Positions 33,015-44,044 of a stretch of DNA of 64,000 bases are shown here, piece by piece; position 1 is the stretch's first letter, and each line of letters starts with the position of its first letter. The DNA lies in the NCBI GenBank assembly GCA_022925895.1, contig JAKSYS010000123.1, positions 49,466 to 113,465 on the forward strand, in the 5' to 3' direction. The notes below the pieces were generated by a model. The model was not told the origin of the DNA. It saw only the letters and a program-made list of their open reading frames with translations, and made no database searches. The position numbers and the translations under genes were made by a program. This DNA comes from Fragilaria crotonensis. Its lineage: Eukaryota; Bacillariophyta; Fragilariophyceae; Fragilariales; Fragilariaceae.

Positions 33015-34762
33015 CAGTAAACTATTCTTCATCGTTGATCGTCATCGCCTCGTATTCTTGGCCGGATGGTGACACATTCCCGACCCGAAACGCCGATGAC
33101 ATCTGCCGATGATAGGTAGTGACCCCCGACTCTTGTTAGTACTGGGTACTGTCCGTCTAACCACTGGCATCCCACTTAACCTGTAGGTACGCGGAGACTA
33201 TAGCAAGAGTAGACACACGAGAAAGAGGACATTTGCCGAAAAGATCTCATGGGTTCCTTTTTGGGACAAGCATTCAATGCAAAATATTGTCGACTTGAGG
33301 GTTTAACTTTCGACTACCTGGTACATCTGGTACAAGTACCAACCAGAGAAGGACGTGTTCCATTTCAAACGCATGTGCAAGGTATCCGTGTGTCCGTGTA
33401 CCTATCGACAATTGCTCGCTGTGTGTATCCTTGCACTTAGTGTTTTCTAACGACATCCGTTCTGAAATGTCATTTTCTATATGGGATAGGCATTGGGTTT
33501 GCTACTGTACATATATGATGATGTCAATGATTTCGGGGAAACATCCATGACATTTTCGATAGCCTCGCGAAGAATATTCTTAGATCTTCGAGCGTATTTC
33601 TATTCGCTGTGTATGACCTCCCACGCACTGTGACCCTGATCTGAAGAGTTCGAAGTCATTGATATCATACTACTCTACTGTACAAGGTACTCTACGTGGA
33701 AGTAGTACTCAGATTACTTCGGACGCACGGCGACGAGCGACGAGGGCTTGGGGTCATTCCCTCAATCGCGTTTCAAAATCTAACCCCAATTTAGGGTTTT
33801 TTATTGAGTTATGTGTTATTTGTTACGTACTGTATCATGCGATCATGCGTGCTTGCTCGTCATGTGTGATGTGTAATGCACAGGATTCGATGTTTCCCAA
33901 TGAACCCACATATTAAAATAACTTGAGTGCATGGTCACAGTAGAGACACTATGGCATAAAAGAGAGGGATAGTCAAGTCATTTCAGAGTGCATTGTTGGA
34001 GAAGTAGTATTCATTGAGAATCACAGCAGCAAGATGTTCCTACTAGGCTACTGAAGTGGTGTCTGCTGCGTGCCAATTTTGTCAATCATACTAGTAGTAC
34101 TGCACAGACAATGACATTAACTCCAATTGCAATTGAAAACGCACATCTAGCGCATGCTTTTTCAAGAAACAATTGAGAAGTGATGAAGAACCACTGCAGC
34201 AAGGCATTCCACACCCGAATTTCAACATGCAGAATAAGAAGATTGACAACTGATGCGTTAAGAAGTCATTTTTCAGGCCAGGCACAAGCATTATATGCAC
34301 ATATTGAAATGAATGGTTCTGCATCACTGTTGGTGAGGAAGGTAGACTCTATTGTGTGTACAGTTTTCTGGTTAAGGCAGAAACTATTCTTGTTGGCATG
34401 ATTGGACTCCCAATTATTGATGCAATTGTGGCGGCGATTGTGGCGGCACACCAATATCTATTGGAGCCATCGATGGAGGAAGAGAGGAAATAAGGAGAGA
34501 GAAAGTAATTTTGAAGTGAAGGCCTTGTTCATCTTCCATTCATGAAGTGATTGTATGGATACTATTTTTCCATGGAGATTAGTACAAATAAACTTCTCTC
34601 CCGATGGATTGTGTTGTGTGTTGTGTGGAATTTTATATTGAAAATGTGTTCAGCCAGATTGTCTCAAAGAGAAGAGAAACCAGTGGGATTGAATGTGCCA
34701 GCATCAACACCAAGGTCAGCAAAGGAAAGGCTATTAAACATGTCTGGTGTTTTTAGTATGCA
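33015..34762. other. Intergenic region without a supported gene
   Basis: Only short, unsupported open frames. The stretch 33250-33440 shares phrases with 38575-38740 (for example GGGACAAG.ATTCAATGCAA and GTCGAC), so part of it is repetitive. Otherwise I see nothing specific. Confidence 0.4.
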
Positions 34763-35330
34763 ATGAAATACAGTGGTGGTGAGCACACTGCTGACAGATC
34801 TCAAGGACCTTTGTTTGGATGTCGACAAGGTAAACATTCAATCAACACCAGCGGCATCATCGACGTTACTCGCGTGACACTCGAATCCCCACTGCTCAAC
34901 AACTCAATCAATTATCGATCCGTCATGATAGGGAAATTGAATTACATAGGACTAGAAAGCGCAATGAGATGTATGCTGGCTGCCCACCAATGTGCACGCT
35001 TTGTATTGGATCCAAAGATTGAGCACGGTGAAGCCGTGAGATGGTGGGGACAGTACTACCTGAAAGGGACATGCAGCATGGGGACCATAATGAAAACGAT
35101 GGCAAACAAGGAGCTCATAGTGTACAGTTTCTGCGGTGATTGGGATCTGGTTGAGGCAACTCGAGATTGCGATACAGCGAGGTCGCGTCACGGCTACATC
35201 ATTAAGTATGCGGGCTGTCCTCTCCTATGGAAATCACAATGGCAGACGGAAGTTGCGCTTTCTTCCACCGAGATTGAGTAGTACTACACGCCGGGTCTAA
35301 AAGGAGAAGCAAACCTCGTAATGGCACCAT
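34763..35330 (+). pseudogene. Copia retrotransposon scrap (3' RT-RNase H)
   Basis: The frame contains the conserved end of Ty1/Copia polymerases: NYRSVMIGKLNYI, HQCARFVLDPK.EHGEAVRWWGQYYL, then FCGDWD..., DTARSRHGYIIKYAGCPLLW and TEVALSSTEIE. The family normally continues with EYVALS-type sequence, but here a stop follows at 35279-35281 and no long terminal repeat or upstream domains are found. It is an isolated, decayed fragment. Confidence 0.85.
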
Positions 35331-35482
35331 TGTACTGTACGACTTGCTTGGTGACCTCCCCCACCCCGCCAGGTGTGAGAGGGAGTGTAACATAATCAAG
35401 ACTGTGCAGGGTCATAGCAGTAACCCATTGGGAGTCAGTCGTTGGTCACGGCATTCGCATCATTTGCTGCTGTGAGCGTGCG

Positions 35483-35542
35483 TATCGTACCGGATACGAA
35501 TAGGTCACTGCATATCGTACCGGATACGAATAGGTCACTGCA
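35483..35542. repeat. Tandem duplication of a 30-bp unit
   Basis: Two adjacent copies of a 30-bp unit (core ACCGGATACGAATAGGTCAC). The same phrase occurs once at 52410-52440, so the doubling is specific to this copy of the duplicated segment. Confidence 0.85.
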
Positions 35543-36074
35543 GGAGAAAAGGATTGCGACCGGCCGGTTATCGGATTTGGGAATGGAGAAATTAGATCAT
35601 CTTTATAATGATATTCGTTTTGCTATCGAAGTGAATTGACTTTAATTTCACACATTGGCTGGCCTATCAGGAAGCCCTTCTTGCGTCTCAACGACAGGGA
35701 ACATCATCTGATTAGCTATGAAGAAGAGCTCTCGCGTGGACGCATGTATGTACTAGCTGGCGAAATGATCCAACTGTGCTACAGCTTGCCGAGTCCGCCG
35801 TTCCAGATATATGGCTGTCTGTTCTCCAGCAAATGCAAATATGCTGACTACTATGCCTACAGAAGCTGGTGCAGTACTCGATGCATGTTGAAGCATTCTT
35901 TGCGTTGGCCATTACACCTACTACTAGAAGTAAAGTGTGCAATTTGTAATAGACCACGCAAATAGAAGTTGATGCAAACCATGTCTACATATGCGATTAA
36001 GCGACTTTGCGCGTTCACACAATCGTTGGGACTCGTGACTCGTGAATCACAGACAAACGGTGTTTCGATTAGAA

Positions 36075-36213
36075 TGCAAGGAAATGACGACGTCAAGGAT
36101 GACGTCACAGTTCTAATCCTTCCACGTACTACCTACGGTGATACAGTACTCCAGTAAGACAGTAACATAGGGAGAGCATGCTGATTGGTACGGCTTGTCG
36201 TCATTTCCTTGCA
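36075..36213. mobile_element. Small MITE-like element inside copy beta
   Basis: Perfect 17-bp inverted repeats (TGCAAGGAAATGACGAC at 36075-36091 and its complement at 36197-36213) bound about 105 bp. The core shares GTAAGACAGTAACAT, GAGAGCAT and CTGATTGGTAC with the element at 11447-11620, but the terminal repeats differ. The corresponding place in copy alpha (around 21240) has no insertion, which supports mobility. Confidence 0.7.
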
Positions 36214-37270
36214 ACTAAAATTGGATCCATCCCACGTTCAACGCTCAGTTGGCAGTGCCAGTCGCCAAAACGGTTCCCAGACCAAACATAAACTGGTGCA
36301 GTGTTTTGTGTGCTCAACCCGTCTTGCCGTCTATCAAGCAAACTGAGAAGTTGCCCGACTACAGATACATACGCCTGTGGGCCGAACTTGCCCCTATGAA
36401 TGTCCACCGGGGGACGCGGGGGTTGGCAGATTGGCGCAAGTGGCGCGTTTCATGCGTACAGTACCAGGTACGGCTGTGACAGTACGGCATCCCATTTTGC
36501 AGACATCGATTGGTTGGTATCAAAAACTCCCATCATCTTGACGACGATGACGGCGACGAGGAGGATAAAGATGATGAAGACGAAGGCACCTTCTTTGACT
36601 ATTTGATTTCGTATGATACCACCAGCAGTCAATTCCAAAACTGCCACTCAACTCCATATAATAAACATTTACGACCTGTCAACGTAGGGGCTTGTAGATA
36701 CCAACTAACACTACCAATTCGGCTGCCATGGATTGCCTGACAAACGCCATGGACCAGAAAAACAGTCTACTCTCTCTTTCCAGCAGTTACTGCAAAAAGG
36801 CACATACAAGTCCGAGGTCAACTTTTTCCAAAACGTTTCTGGAACGCAATTTTGCGCCAGAAACTCTTCATCTTCGAACCAGCAGGGTAGAGTATGTTGT
36901 AGTACTTTACCAGGTACTATCGAGGACAGCACCGCGGCAGCACAATGAATATGGATTACTAGAGTCTTTTAAAATCACTGCACATTGCACCACGATTATC
37001 GGAGAAACGTGCTAGTCGTATAGCTGTCGTCACGAGTAATAGTATACTCGAGATTCTCTCCGTCTAAAACAAAAGGAAGAGTATCGAAACGTAGGAGATT
37101 TCGCTTGGTCAACCATTTGTGGCACCGATTGTAGTATGCGGTTGGAGAGGTGCGTGTGTAAAGGTGAAACGTCCAGGGTGATGTTCCACCACAGCGTTGC
37201 CATTCTCCGTATATTGAGATGCACACTCTTCTCCACATCCTGCATTGATGATGATTGGCAATAATCTTTG

Positions 37271-38371
37271 TCAACTCAGGTCAGCACTGACGGTGTCGCT
37301 TTCGCTTCGGGTAGCATAATTGTCACGGTCGGGGTCGGCGAGTTCTGGCGCATAGTCATCGGCACCTAGATCGTCATCTGAATCGATAGGTTGAGATTTT
37401 ACTCCGACCACGATTTCGGATACTAACGCAACGAAGGAGAGGCTGTCTCCCCTTTGACGTCGCAACTTGACGTATCGGGGCCGGATGTAGATGATTAAAT
37501 TGAAGAGCCCTTGGAGTGGCACAATCAGCTTGGCCAAGAACGAAACAACAAATCGGACGGTCACGGTTGGGAACAAGTAAATGATGGAATGATTCATGAG
37601 GAAAAGAACATTCGGCAATAGACTTGCCACGATGTAGAGCAGCGATTGGACGACAGTTTGTCGTGCTGTTTCATCCAATCGAGGCCGCGTTCTGTATCGC
37701 ACGACAGCGGCAATTCGACCGCGAACGTGACAAATGATCATGACCATGATGATTACAGTTCCAATAAACAAAGAATTCAGTAGAGCACCAAATAGTACGT
37801 ATGAGATGGTCTTACTCGTAACACCTCGAGAGCATTCGCCCGCTGCAATGTCGCAGGAGGGTGGATACTTGGCAACAAAGCACCATCCACCTAAAAAGGG
37901 CAAAGGGTTCAACGCAGTTGTGAAGAGTGCCCAGTACATGATTCCCATTGGCACGGTGAGAGAAAAAAAGTGTATGTATGGTTCGACGTTGCGTGCAACA
38001 AACTCCTGTGTCGTCCCATATCGAATGATCAGGAGGTAGTAAAGTGCCAGACCAAAATTGTACGGAAATTGAGACGCGAAGAAAGTGTTCAAGAACCCAC
38101 TCGCCTCGCAGGATGCCGTATTGCCCTGAGCACCCCAGAAGTCGCCTTTCGGGACAAGAAGGAAGCCAAAGGCAAAATTCAATGATGCGATGCAGTCAAT
38201 AAGGGAGACGGCAAACAAAATGCGATGATAGACACATTTGAGTTTCTTGTTGCGATCTCTCCATATAATGTAGATGATTGTAAGCGATCCAAGAAGAGAC
38301 ACCAATCCTGAAAGCAGCGAGGCGAAGACCAAGATAATTTGTTTTGGTATTGTGTAATAGTCGACTGCCAT
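37271..38371 (-). CDS. Seven-transmembrane receptor-like protein (copy beta)
   Basis: 366 residues from the ATG at 38371, chosen because MAVDYYTIP aligns with the start of copy alpha; the frame continues 21 residues upstream with another ATG at 38434. It has the same seven hydrophobic segments, the WGAQGNTASC loop, the ECSRG loop and the NLIIYIRPRY motif. The acidic tail stops early (SESDTVSADLS), so about 40 residues of the alpha tail are missing. Differences from alpha are mostly conservative and spread evenly, suggesting both copies have been under selection. It is probably a membrane receptor of unknown ligand. Confidence 0.8.
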   Translation of the reverse strand: MAVDYYTIPKQIILVFASLLSGLVSLLGSLTIIYIIWRDRNKKLKCVYHRILFAVSLIDCIASLNFAFGFLLVPKGDFWGAQGNTASCEASGFLNTFFASQFPYNFGLALYYLLIIRYGTTQEFVARNVEPYIHFFSLTVPMGIMYWALFTTALNPLPFLGGWCFVAKYPPSCDIAAGECSRGVTSKTISYVLFGALLNSLFIGTVIIMVMIICHVRGRIAAVVRYRTRPRLDETARQTVVQSLLYIVASLLPNVLFLMNHSIIYLFPTVTVRFVVSFLAKLIVPLQGLFNLIIYIRPRYVKLRRQRGDSLSFVALVSEIVVGVKSQPIDSDDDLGADDYAPELADPDRDNYATRSESDTVSADLS

Positions 38372-38440
38372 GGTGAGCTTATTCAATTTACGACTGTACC
38401 AGGCACTTCCGTTTCGGGTTGATTGGTGTAGCAAGTGGTA

Positions 38441-38484
38441 AGTCAGAAGTCAGAGGTCAGAAGTCAGAGGTCAGAGGTCAGAGG
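38441..38484. repeat. 7-bp tandem repeat (GTCAGAG/GTCAGAA)
   Basis: Six units of GTCAGAG or GTCAGAA in a row, just upstream of the beta receptor gene. It is a short microsatellite. Confidence 0.9.
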
Positions 38485-38499
38485 TATAGCGACTGATGT

Positions 38500-39478
38500 A
38501 GATAACAACTGAATCGATTGTGTCAATGTCCATTTATTGTACAATTTTGGTAGTAATGCCGGAACGAACGAAGGGGTTTTCTATTAGGGACAAGAATTCA
38601 ATGCAATTCATTGTCGACAAGGGCAGTAGCTTCTCATTATTACCAGAGTGTGACGTAGTACAAAGTTCGCGATGTTCTTGAATCACATCTTCGAGGTATC
38701 CATGTCCCTGTTGACACGGATGCGATGACACAGCAAGAGTAATGACGTCGACATTTAAGTCATAGTAATGAAGCGGCTTGGGACCATCACGTAGAGCACC
38801 TACGGCACTTGTAGGCCGCGAACGGCACGTGGTAATGTAGCACTGAACTCCGTACCATTATTATCCGCAAATGCCTCCGTGCGAAAAATTGGCGGCATTT
38901 GTGGTAAATATTACATACGCAAATGCCCCCCTTGCGTAAAATTGACGGCATTTGTGGTACAAGTACCATATCATCTGCATATTCTACCATCACTGAGCTC
39001 GTCGAAACATATATATTTATCTATGAATATATATATATGCTACTGCTGATACCTCACGTACTATTGAATTATGCCACAAAGCCACGTCACCCTTATTAGT
39101 AGCCAAGCTCGATCATTCATACCATTCAAGACTTCTCGTTGACTTAAAGGCAACACTGCAATACTGATCCTAAACGAAAACAATGAATCAAATCAGACTA
39201 TTTCCCACGCTGAACTGGATCACTCTATTGGGCTTCTATACTCTCTACAGCACCAGCCATTCTCCCCTTTTCTTCAAAGCTACTAGACTACTCCACCACT
39301 GACTGCTGATTTCCTTAGTAAACAACCACTTTGACACCAACAAAGATGGCTTTGTCTTGCAACCATAGCAACTTTGCATGTGCCCTATCACTGATAATGA
39401 CACCAACTACTCTCTCCGTATTTTCTGAACGGTAATGCACCGGTGGCCCGACTATTGCAGCATTGTCTCCTTTGGATC
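38500..39478. other. Spacer between copy beta and element 0
   Basis: No supported gene. It includes two similar short blocks with CGCAAATGCC and GGCGGCATTTGTGGTA / GACGGCATTTGTGGTA (about 38865-38960) and an AT-rich stretch at 39005-39045. Confidence 0.4.
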
Positions 39479-39798
39479 ATCAGGGAGTGCAAATCTCTGA
39501 TTTGTACATCTTAATTTACATGACTTTGTAAATATTTCTGTAATGTTTCACCGAATGTTTCTTATATTCATATTTACAAGTTTCTACGTTTTTATTTACA
39601 ATTCAAAATAAATATGTACAAAATGTAGAGAACTATTTGTTATGTCGTACTCAGTTTTATTCATAGCTGATTGAGAAATATTCACAACTTCTTCTTCGGT
39701 TTCAGTGCTGCTACGACCAATTCTGGGGGGTTGCAATCTGTTTCAGTACTGTACTGTGCGTTATTGTTTCTAAAGTTCTACTTCCAGGTATCACGAAC

Positions 39799-40192
39799 CT
39801 ACACGGCTTCTTGAACTCTGTTGACATCATCTTCTTCAGGAGCTGGTGGTTGCAGTTGTTGGTGCTGTGCATGGGCGATCAGGAGCTGCATATTGAATTC
39901 ATTATACACAATTGTCGGTGCTGCGTTGACAACTTCTGCCTCGATGTTTTCCCTTCCTGCATCTCGATTACGATCACCGTATGATTGTATCATTTCCCGA
40001 AGGAACCACTGATCGAACTCTTCGCCCCTTTCCCTTCTGTCGTTATAGACCAATACAGCCAGGTTATTGAAACGCTCCATTCCTTCCCTTGACCAACTTC
40101 GCTTGGTGCCCCTTGTTTTGCCCGTGTACCGTGGGTTAATGACTTCAGGTGCAGGTTCGTCGGCGGGCGGTCCATTTCTGTTAACCATCCAT
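39799..40192 (-). pseudogene. Element 0 fused B-A gene, 3' part
   Basis: Encodes the C-terminal part of protein A (PRYTGKTRGTKRSWSREGMERFN, ..., VYNEFNMQLLIAHA), closely similar to 63310-63600 in element 2. It is separated from its 5' part (50073-51383) by element 1. Joining across the AT duplication reads E-W-T-W-M-V-N-R in frame, so the gene was intact before the insertion. The stop at 39799 lies 318 bp from the terminal repeat, as in the other elements. Confidence 0.85.
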
Positions 40193-40749
40193 CAGAAGGT
40201 GCGTTATGGTCATATGGTCATAATTTGTTATTAATTTTGTTATGAAGTAAACATATTTGTTTTAAAAACATGTACAAATAGTACATATTGAACGTAACTT
40301 TGTGATTACTTCAACAAATATTGCTTCATGCTACAATTGTTGTTTAGTGCAATTTATAATTTGGTTACTGGAAGAAACATTACGTTTTTACTATAACTAT
40401 CTGTCAACAAATTATGTTATTTGCATACCAACCACAATTTTTTACTTGTTTCTACGTAACAATTGTAGCTTTTTTCAGTTGATTAGAAACATATTTTGTC
40501 ATTTGTTCCCCAATTTACGATGTTTTTGTAATATTGTTTGTCACTTTAAACGCAAAAGTACAGAACGTTTTGTTTTTTCCTCGCCCGTTAGTATACTAAT
40601 CTGTGTTTGTTCTTCAACATTGTTTTGTGTATTTGGCCAACATCATCGTCGTTAAAAGACATCTGTTCTTTTTTCGTGAATATTCTTTGGCACTTTTCAC
40701 ACAACTGTGTTGTTTTGTTGTCACTCTTATTCTTGTTGCTAACGACAAG

Positions 40750-43700
40750 ATGTCGTCGTTTGTGCGTTGTGTTGGTTGCACAAAATCTTTCAAGCGGCTT
40801 TCCACTCACCTTGCTCAGAATGCAGTTTGTGCAGCTCATTATTATGGTAGTCATATAAGCACAGCATGTGACAAAGCCGCAACAATTCCAACCATCGCAA
40901 ATGATGGAAGTAGTTTTCAGCAAGAGGTTGCTAACACTCGGTTGAATTCAAGATCATCATCGCGCCGACCTGCTTTGCTTCCAATCAGGGGGAGTGTGAT
41001 TGAAGGACAAGACAACGAGCTTCATATCGGAAATGTGAACGAAGTCGATGACAATTTTGTGGTAGATGATGACGATGACTTTGTCCATTCATTTGAAGAT
41101 AATCATCCCGATGTTCCTAGTGAAGAAGAGGATGGCCAAGCTGATCACAGTGTTTTTGATTTGTATGAGAAACTTTTTAAGCTGCGATCAAACCCCCTTG
41201 GTCTCGAGCGTTTTTCTTTGGAGGAGAAGGTCCAAATTGAACTATTGCAACTCCTAAGGGATCTGAAAGCTCCTCTCAAAGCGTTCACCTTAGTTCTTAA
41301 CTGGGCCGCAAAATCAAACGCGAGTGGTCATGTCTTCAAGGAGGGTTGTCAACCATCTCGTGAGAAGGTGATGAGAAATTTATATGAAAGGTACAACATG
41401 AATGGATTGATCCCGAAAGAGAAACAATTGTACCTTCCTTACTCACAGAGGACGGTGTCAGTTGTGTACTTCGATGCCAGTGAAGTTTTTGCTTCACTAC
41501 TCTCATGTCCCACTCTAAATCAAGATGAAAATTTTTTATTTGATAGTGCAAAGGATCCATTTGTCGCGCCATCGGGAAAAGCATCCCATGTTGGTGACAT
41601 CAACACAGGTCGTGGTTACAGAAAGACATACAAGGCCTTGGTAAAGGATATCGGTGTCGACATACTTCTACCTTGCATTATGGCTATGGATAAGACCCAC
41701 ATTGATATGGCAGGTCGGCTCCAGATGGAGCCAATAACACTCTCCCACGGTCTTTTGAAGCATACTGTGCGTCGCCTTCCAATTGCCATGCGCATCCTTG
41801 GGTACATAAATCATAGCGCACCCGCCCACCTCCCCACCATATCCGAATTGGATATCAACTTCAATGCACCTTCAGGCCTACCACATGGAACTGTGGTTTG
41901 TGACGCCCCACTCAGGCGCATCAAAGATGTGACTTGGCCGACGTATCTCCTGAATGAGCTCCACATACAGATCCAGTTTATTCTTGAGGAATCTGGCTTT
42001 TTGCGATTACAGAGGAAGGGATTCCGATGGAATCTCCACTACAATAGAACAATTCATCCCGTTGTGTTCCGTCTGTACGTGCCCTTCATCATAGGGGACA
42101 CAGAGGGTCATGACCGTCTTTGTGGGCACTACACTGCACGCTTCTCAAAGATACAACAACTTTGTCGCATCTGTGAATGTCCAACATACTTGACTGGTTA
42201 CTCGAAGTCAAAGTTTCCCCATCGTATGCCAAAAGGTATCAATAAACTTGTCAGGAATGGCAACACCATGCAGCTCAAGATGCTCTCGCAGAACTATCTC
42301 AAGAACGGTTTTGATGAAGTCCGGTTTGGTCAACACAATCAGCGAGGTATTTTTGGTGCCTGTCCGGGTGAAATGCTGCACCTGATTTCACTCGGCTGGT
42401 TCAAGTACTGCATCGAGGCCTTCTCGTCCCAAGCCGGTGGTACCAATTCTGTGGCGTTGAAACAGTACGATCGACTCTGTGCAACGTTGGGCAGTAGATT
42501 GTCAAGACAGAGTGACCGCGACATCCCACGCACGAACTTCCCGAAGGGATTCTCCTCCGGATCAAATCTTATGGGACATGAGATGGCGGGGTGTCTCCTG
42601 GTTAAGTTATTTGCACTACATACCACTTATTTCCACAGTATCTTCTCTGTTGGGAACACCAAACGTAAAGCGGCTGCGCCTCCCGAAGAGCAAAGGCTGA
42701 GGAATGAAGCCCATGTTTCAGATTGGATTCTGGTCATCTCGTCCCTCTTAACATGGCACCAATGGATGAAGCAACCGTCCATCGCAAAGAAGCAGGTGAA
42801 GGCTTCACATGTTGCTGTGCAGTGGCTGATGCGCCTAGTGGCCACAGTTGCACCTCGCACCACTGGAATGACAAACAACACGATCAAAAAGCACTTGGTC
42901 TTGCATCTTTGCGAAGACATCCTTGACCATGGTGTTCCCGACAACGTGAACAGTGCATTTGCCGAGTCGGCCCACATTCCCCTCGCAAAGATGACATCAC
43001 GTAACACACAGAAACGTGCCGTTTCCTTCACAAAACAAGCGGCTCATCGTTACGTTGAGAACATTGTTGTATCACTTGCATCTGCAGACGTGGTGAATGA
43101 TCACAAACTGAAGGGCCACAGGTCCACAAGAACCCAATCCATGCCAATGGCAGCACCCAACATCTCAGAAGCGGGTGCGACCGGCAGGATGTCCGGCCGT
43201 AAATTCACCCTTTCATGGTTCAATGGTGATGAATGCGCCACATTTGAGTGGTACCGAAAGGGGCCTCTGATGATCCAGAGAAGTCCCATTTGTCACATGT
43301 AGTCACAGAGTACCTGGCTAATTTCTGCCTGCCGCACATTCCCGACAGCCGGCTTCCATGCTTCACTGAGTTTGTTACCATCAACAATGATCTGTTTCGT
43401 GCCCATCCCTGTTATGACGGCAGACCGTGGAATGATCATGCGATGGTGAAGTGGTTCAAGCTTGATGCTCATCTTCCCGCTCATCCACACATTTGTCGAT
43501 CTGCGTGGCCTTCCAAAAGGAAAATCAATAAGTATTCGTTCAACCGGGCAGAAGGAAATCAGGGCGGGGTTGTATGCGCTTGTCCATTCCTTCGATGCTG
43601 TCGATGAAAAGGAAATGGACAGCGAGAACACCCTGATAGGGCGTTATACTCTGCATCGCCCGTCACCAAGTGAAAGGCCAACATTGTACCTGGTGGACGT

Positions 43701-44010
43701 CGAATCACTCAGGTCGCCAACAGTTGGCATTCCAGATGTCGGATGCGCTTTAGAGAACATACCGAAACACAAACGTCATCATCTCTTCCTGATCCGTCGC
43801 AAAGTTGCTTGGCCCCAGGTCTGGGATTCCATTATCAATAGTTCCTATGATACAGACGACATAGCCTTGGAGAAAGAGTATGAGAACGTAGCCACGATGG
43901 CTAATGGCACAGAAGTCCTAACGGTCAAGACTGCCGAAGAGGTAGCCGCCGACACTGCTGCACGAGATGCTGTTCTTGATACCACAGGTAGAAAGAAAAG
44001 GAAGAAGTAG
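40750..44010 (+). CDS. Transposase-like protein B1 of element 1, two frameshifts
   Basis: The ATG at 40750 was chosen because the frame extends upstream without an ATG. The N-terminus has a zinc-finger-like module (CVGCTKSF..LSTHL...CAAH). The core resembles Plavaka/CACTA-type (Tnp2-like) DDE transposases: IMAMDKTHID (about residue 313), then IGDTEGHDRLCGHY with RICECP (about 449), then CPGEMLHLISLGWFKY (about 540) as candidate D, D and E. After 43265 the frame shifts (expected EKSHLSHVVTEYL) and shifts again near 43480 (expected HTFVDLRGLPKGKS), so the C-terminal 240 residues, with CYDGRPWNDHAMVKW and a Lys-rich end, are read in two further phases. The family assignment is from memory of motif layout. 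Confidence 0.7.
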
Positions 44011-44044
44011 AGACAGCGATCATTTTGACAAGGAAGTACTCGTA

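Larger units (their letters stand above)
35500..38440. repeat. Segmental duplication, copy beta
   Basis: This block matches copy alpha (20745-23620) from about 35640 onward and copy gamma (52400-52960) from about 35500. The fragment of the hypothetical protein gene is decayed here. It carries a small inverted-repeat element (36075-36213) that alpha lacks and a complete 7TM gene. Confidence 0.8.

Noticed and set aside
40193-40205. Longer terminal repeat CATCAG...CTGATG for element 1 with no target duplication
   Set aside because: Only the reading CAG with an AT duplication restores the element 0 frame, and elements 0 and 2 agree with it.
40603-40749. Hydrophobic N-terminal extension of transposase B1
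   Set aside because: The frame opens with GTG in AT-rich non-coding DNA. The first ATG at 40750 gives the zinc-finger start seen in the other B proteins.
43248-43607. Separate small gene after transposase B1
   Set aside because: Its sequence continues the C-terminal part of B1 in another phase, so it is a frameshifted portion and not a gene of its own.
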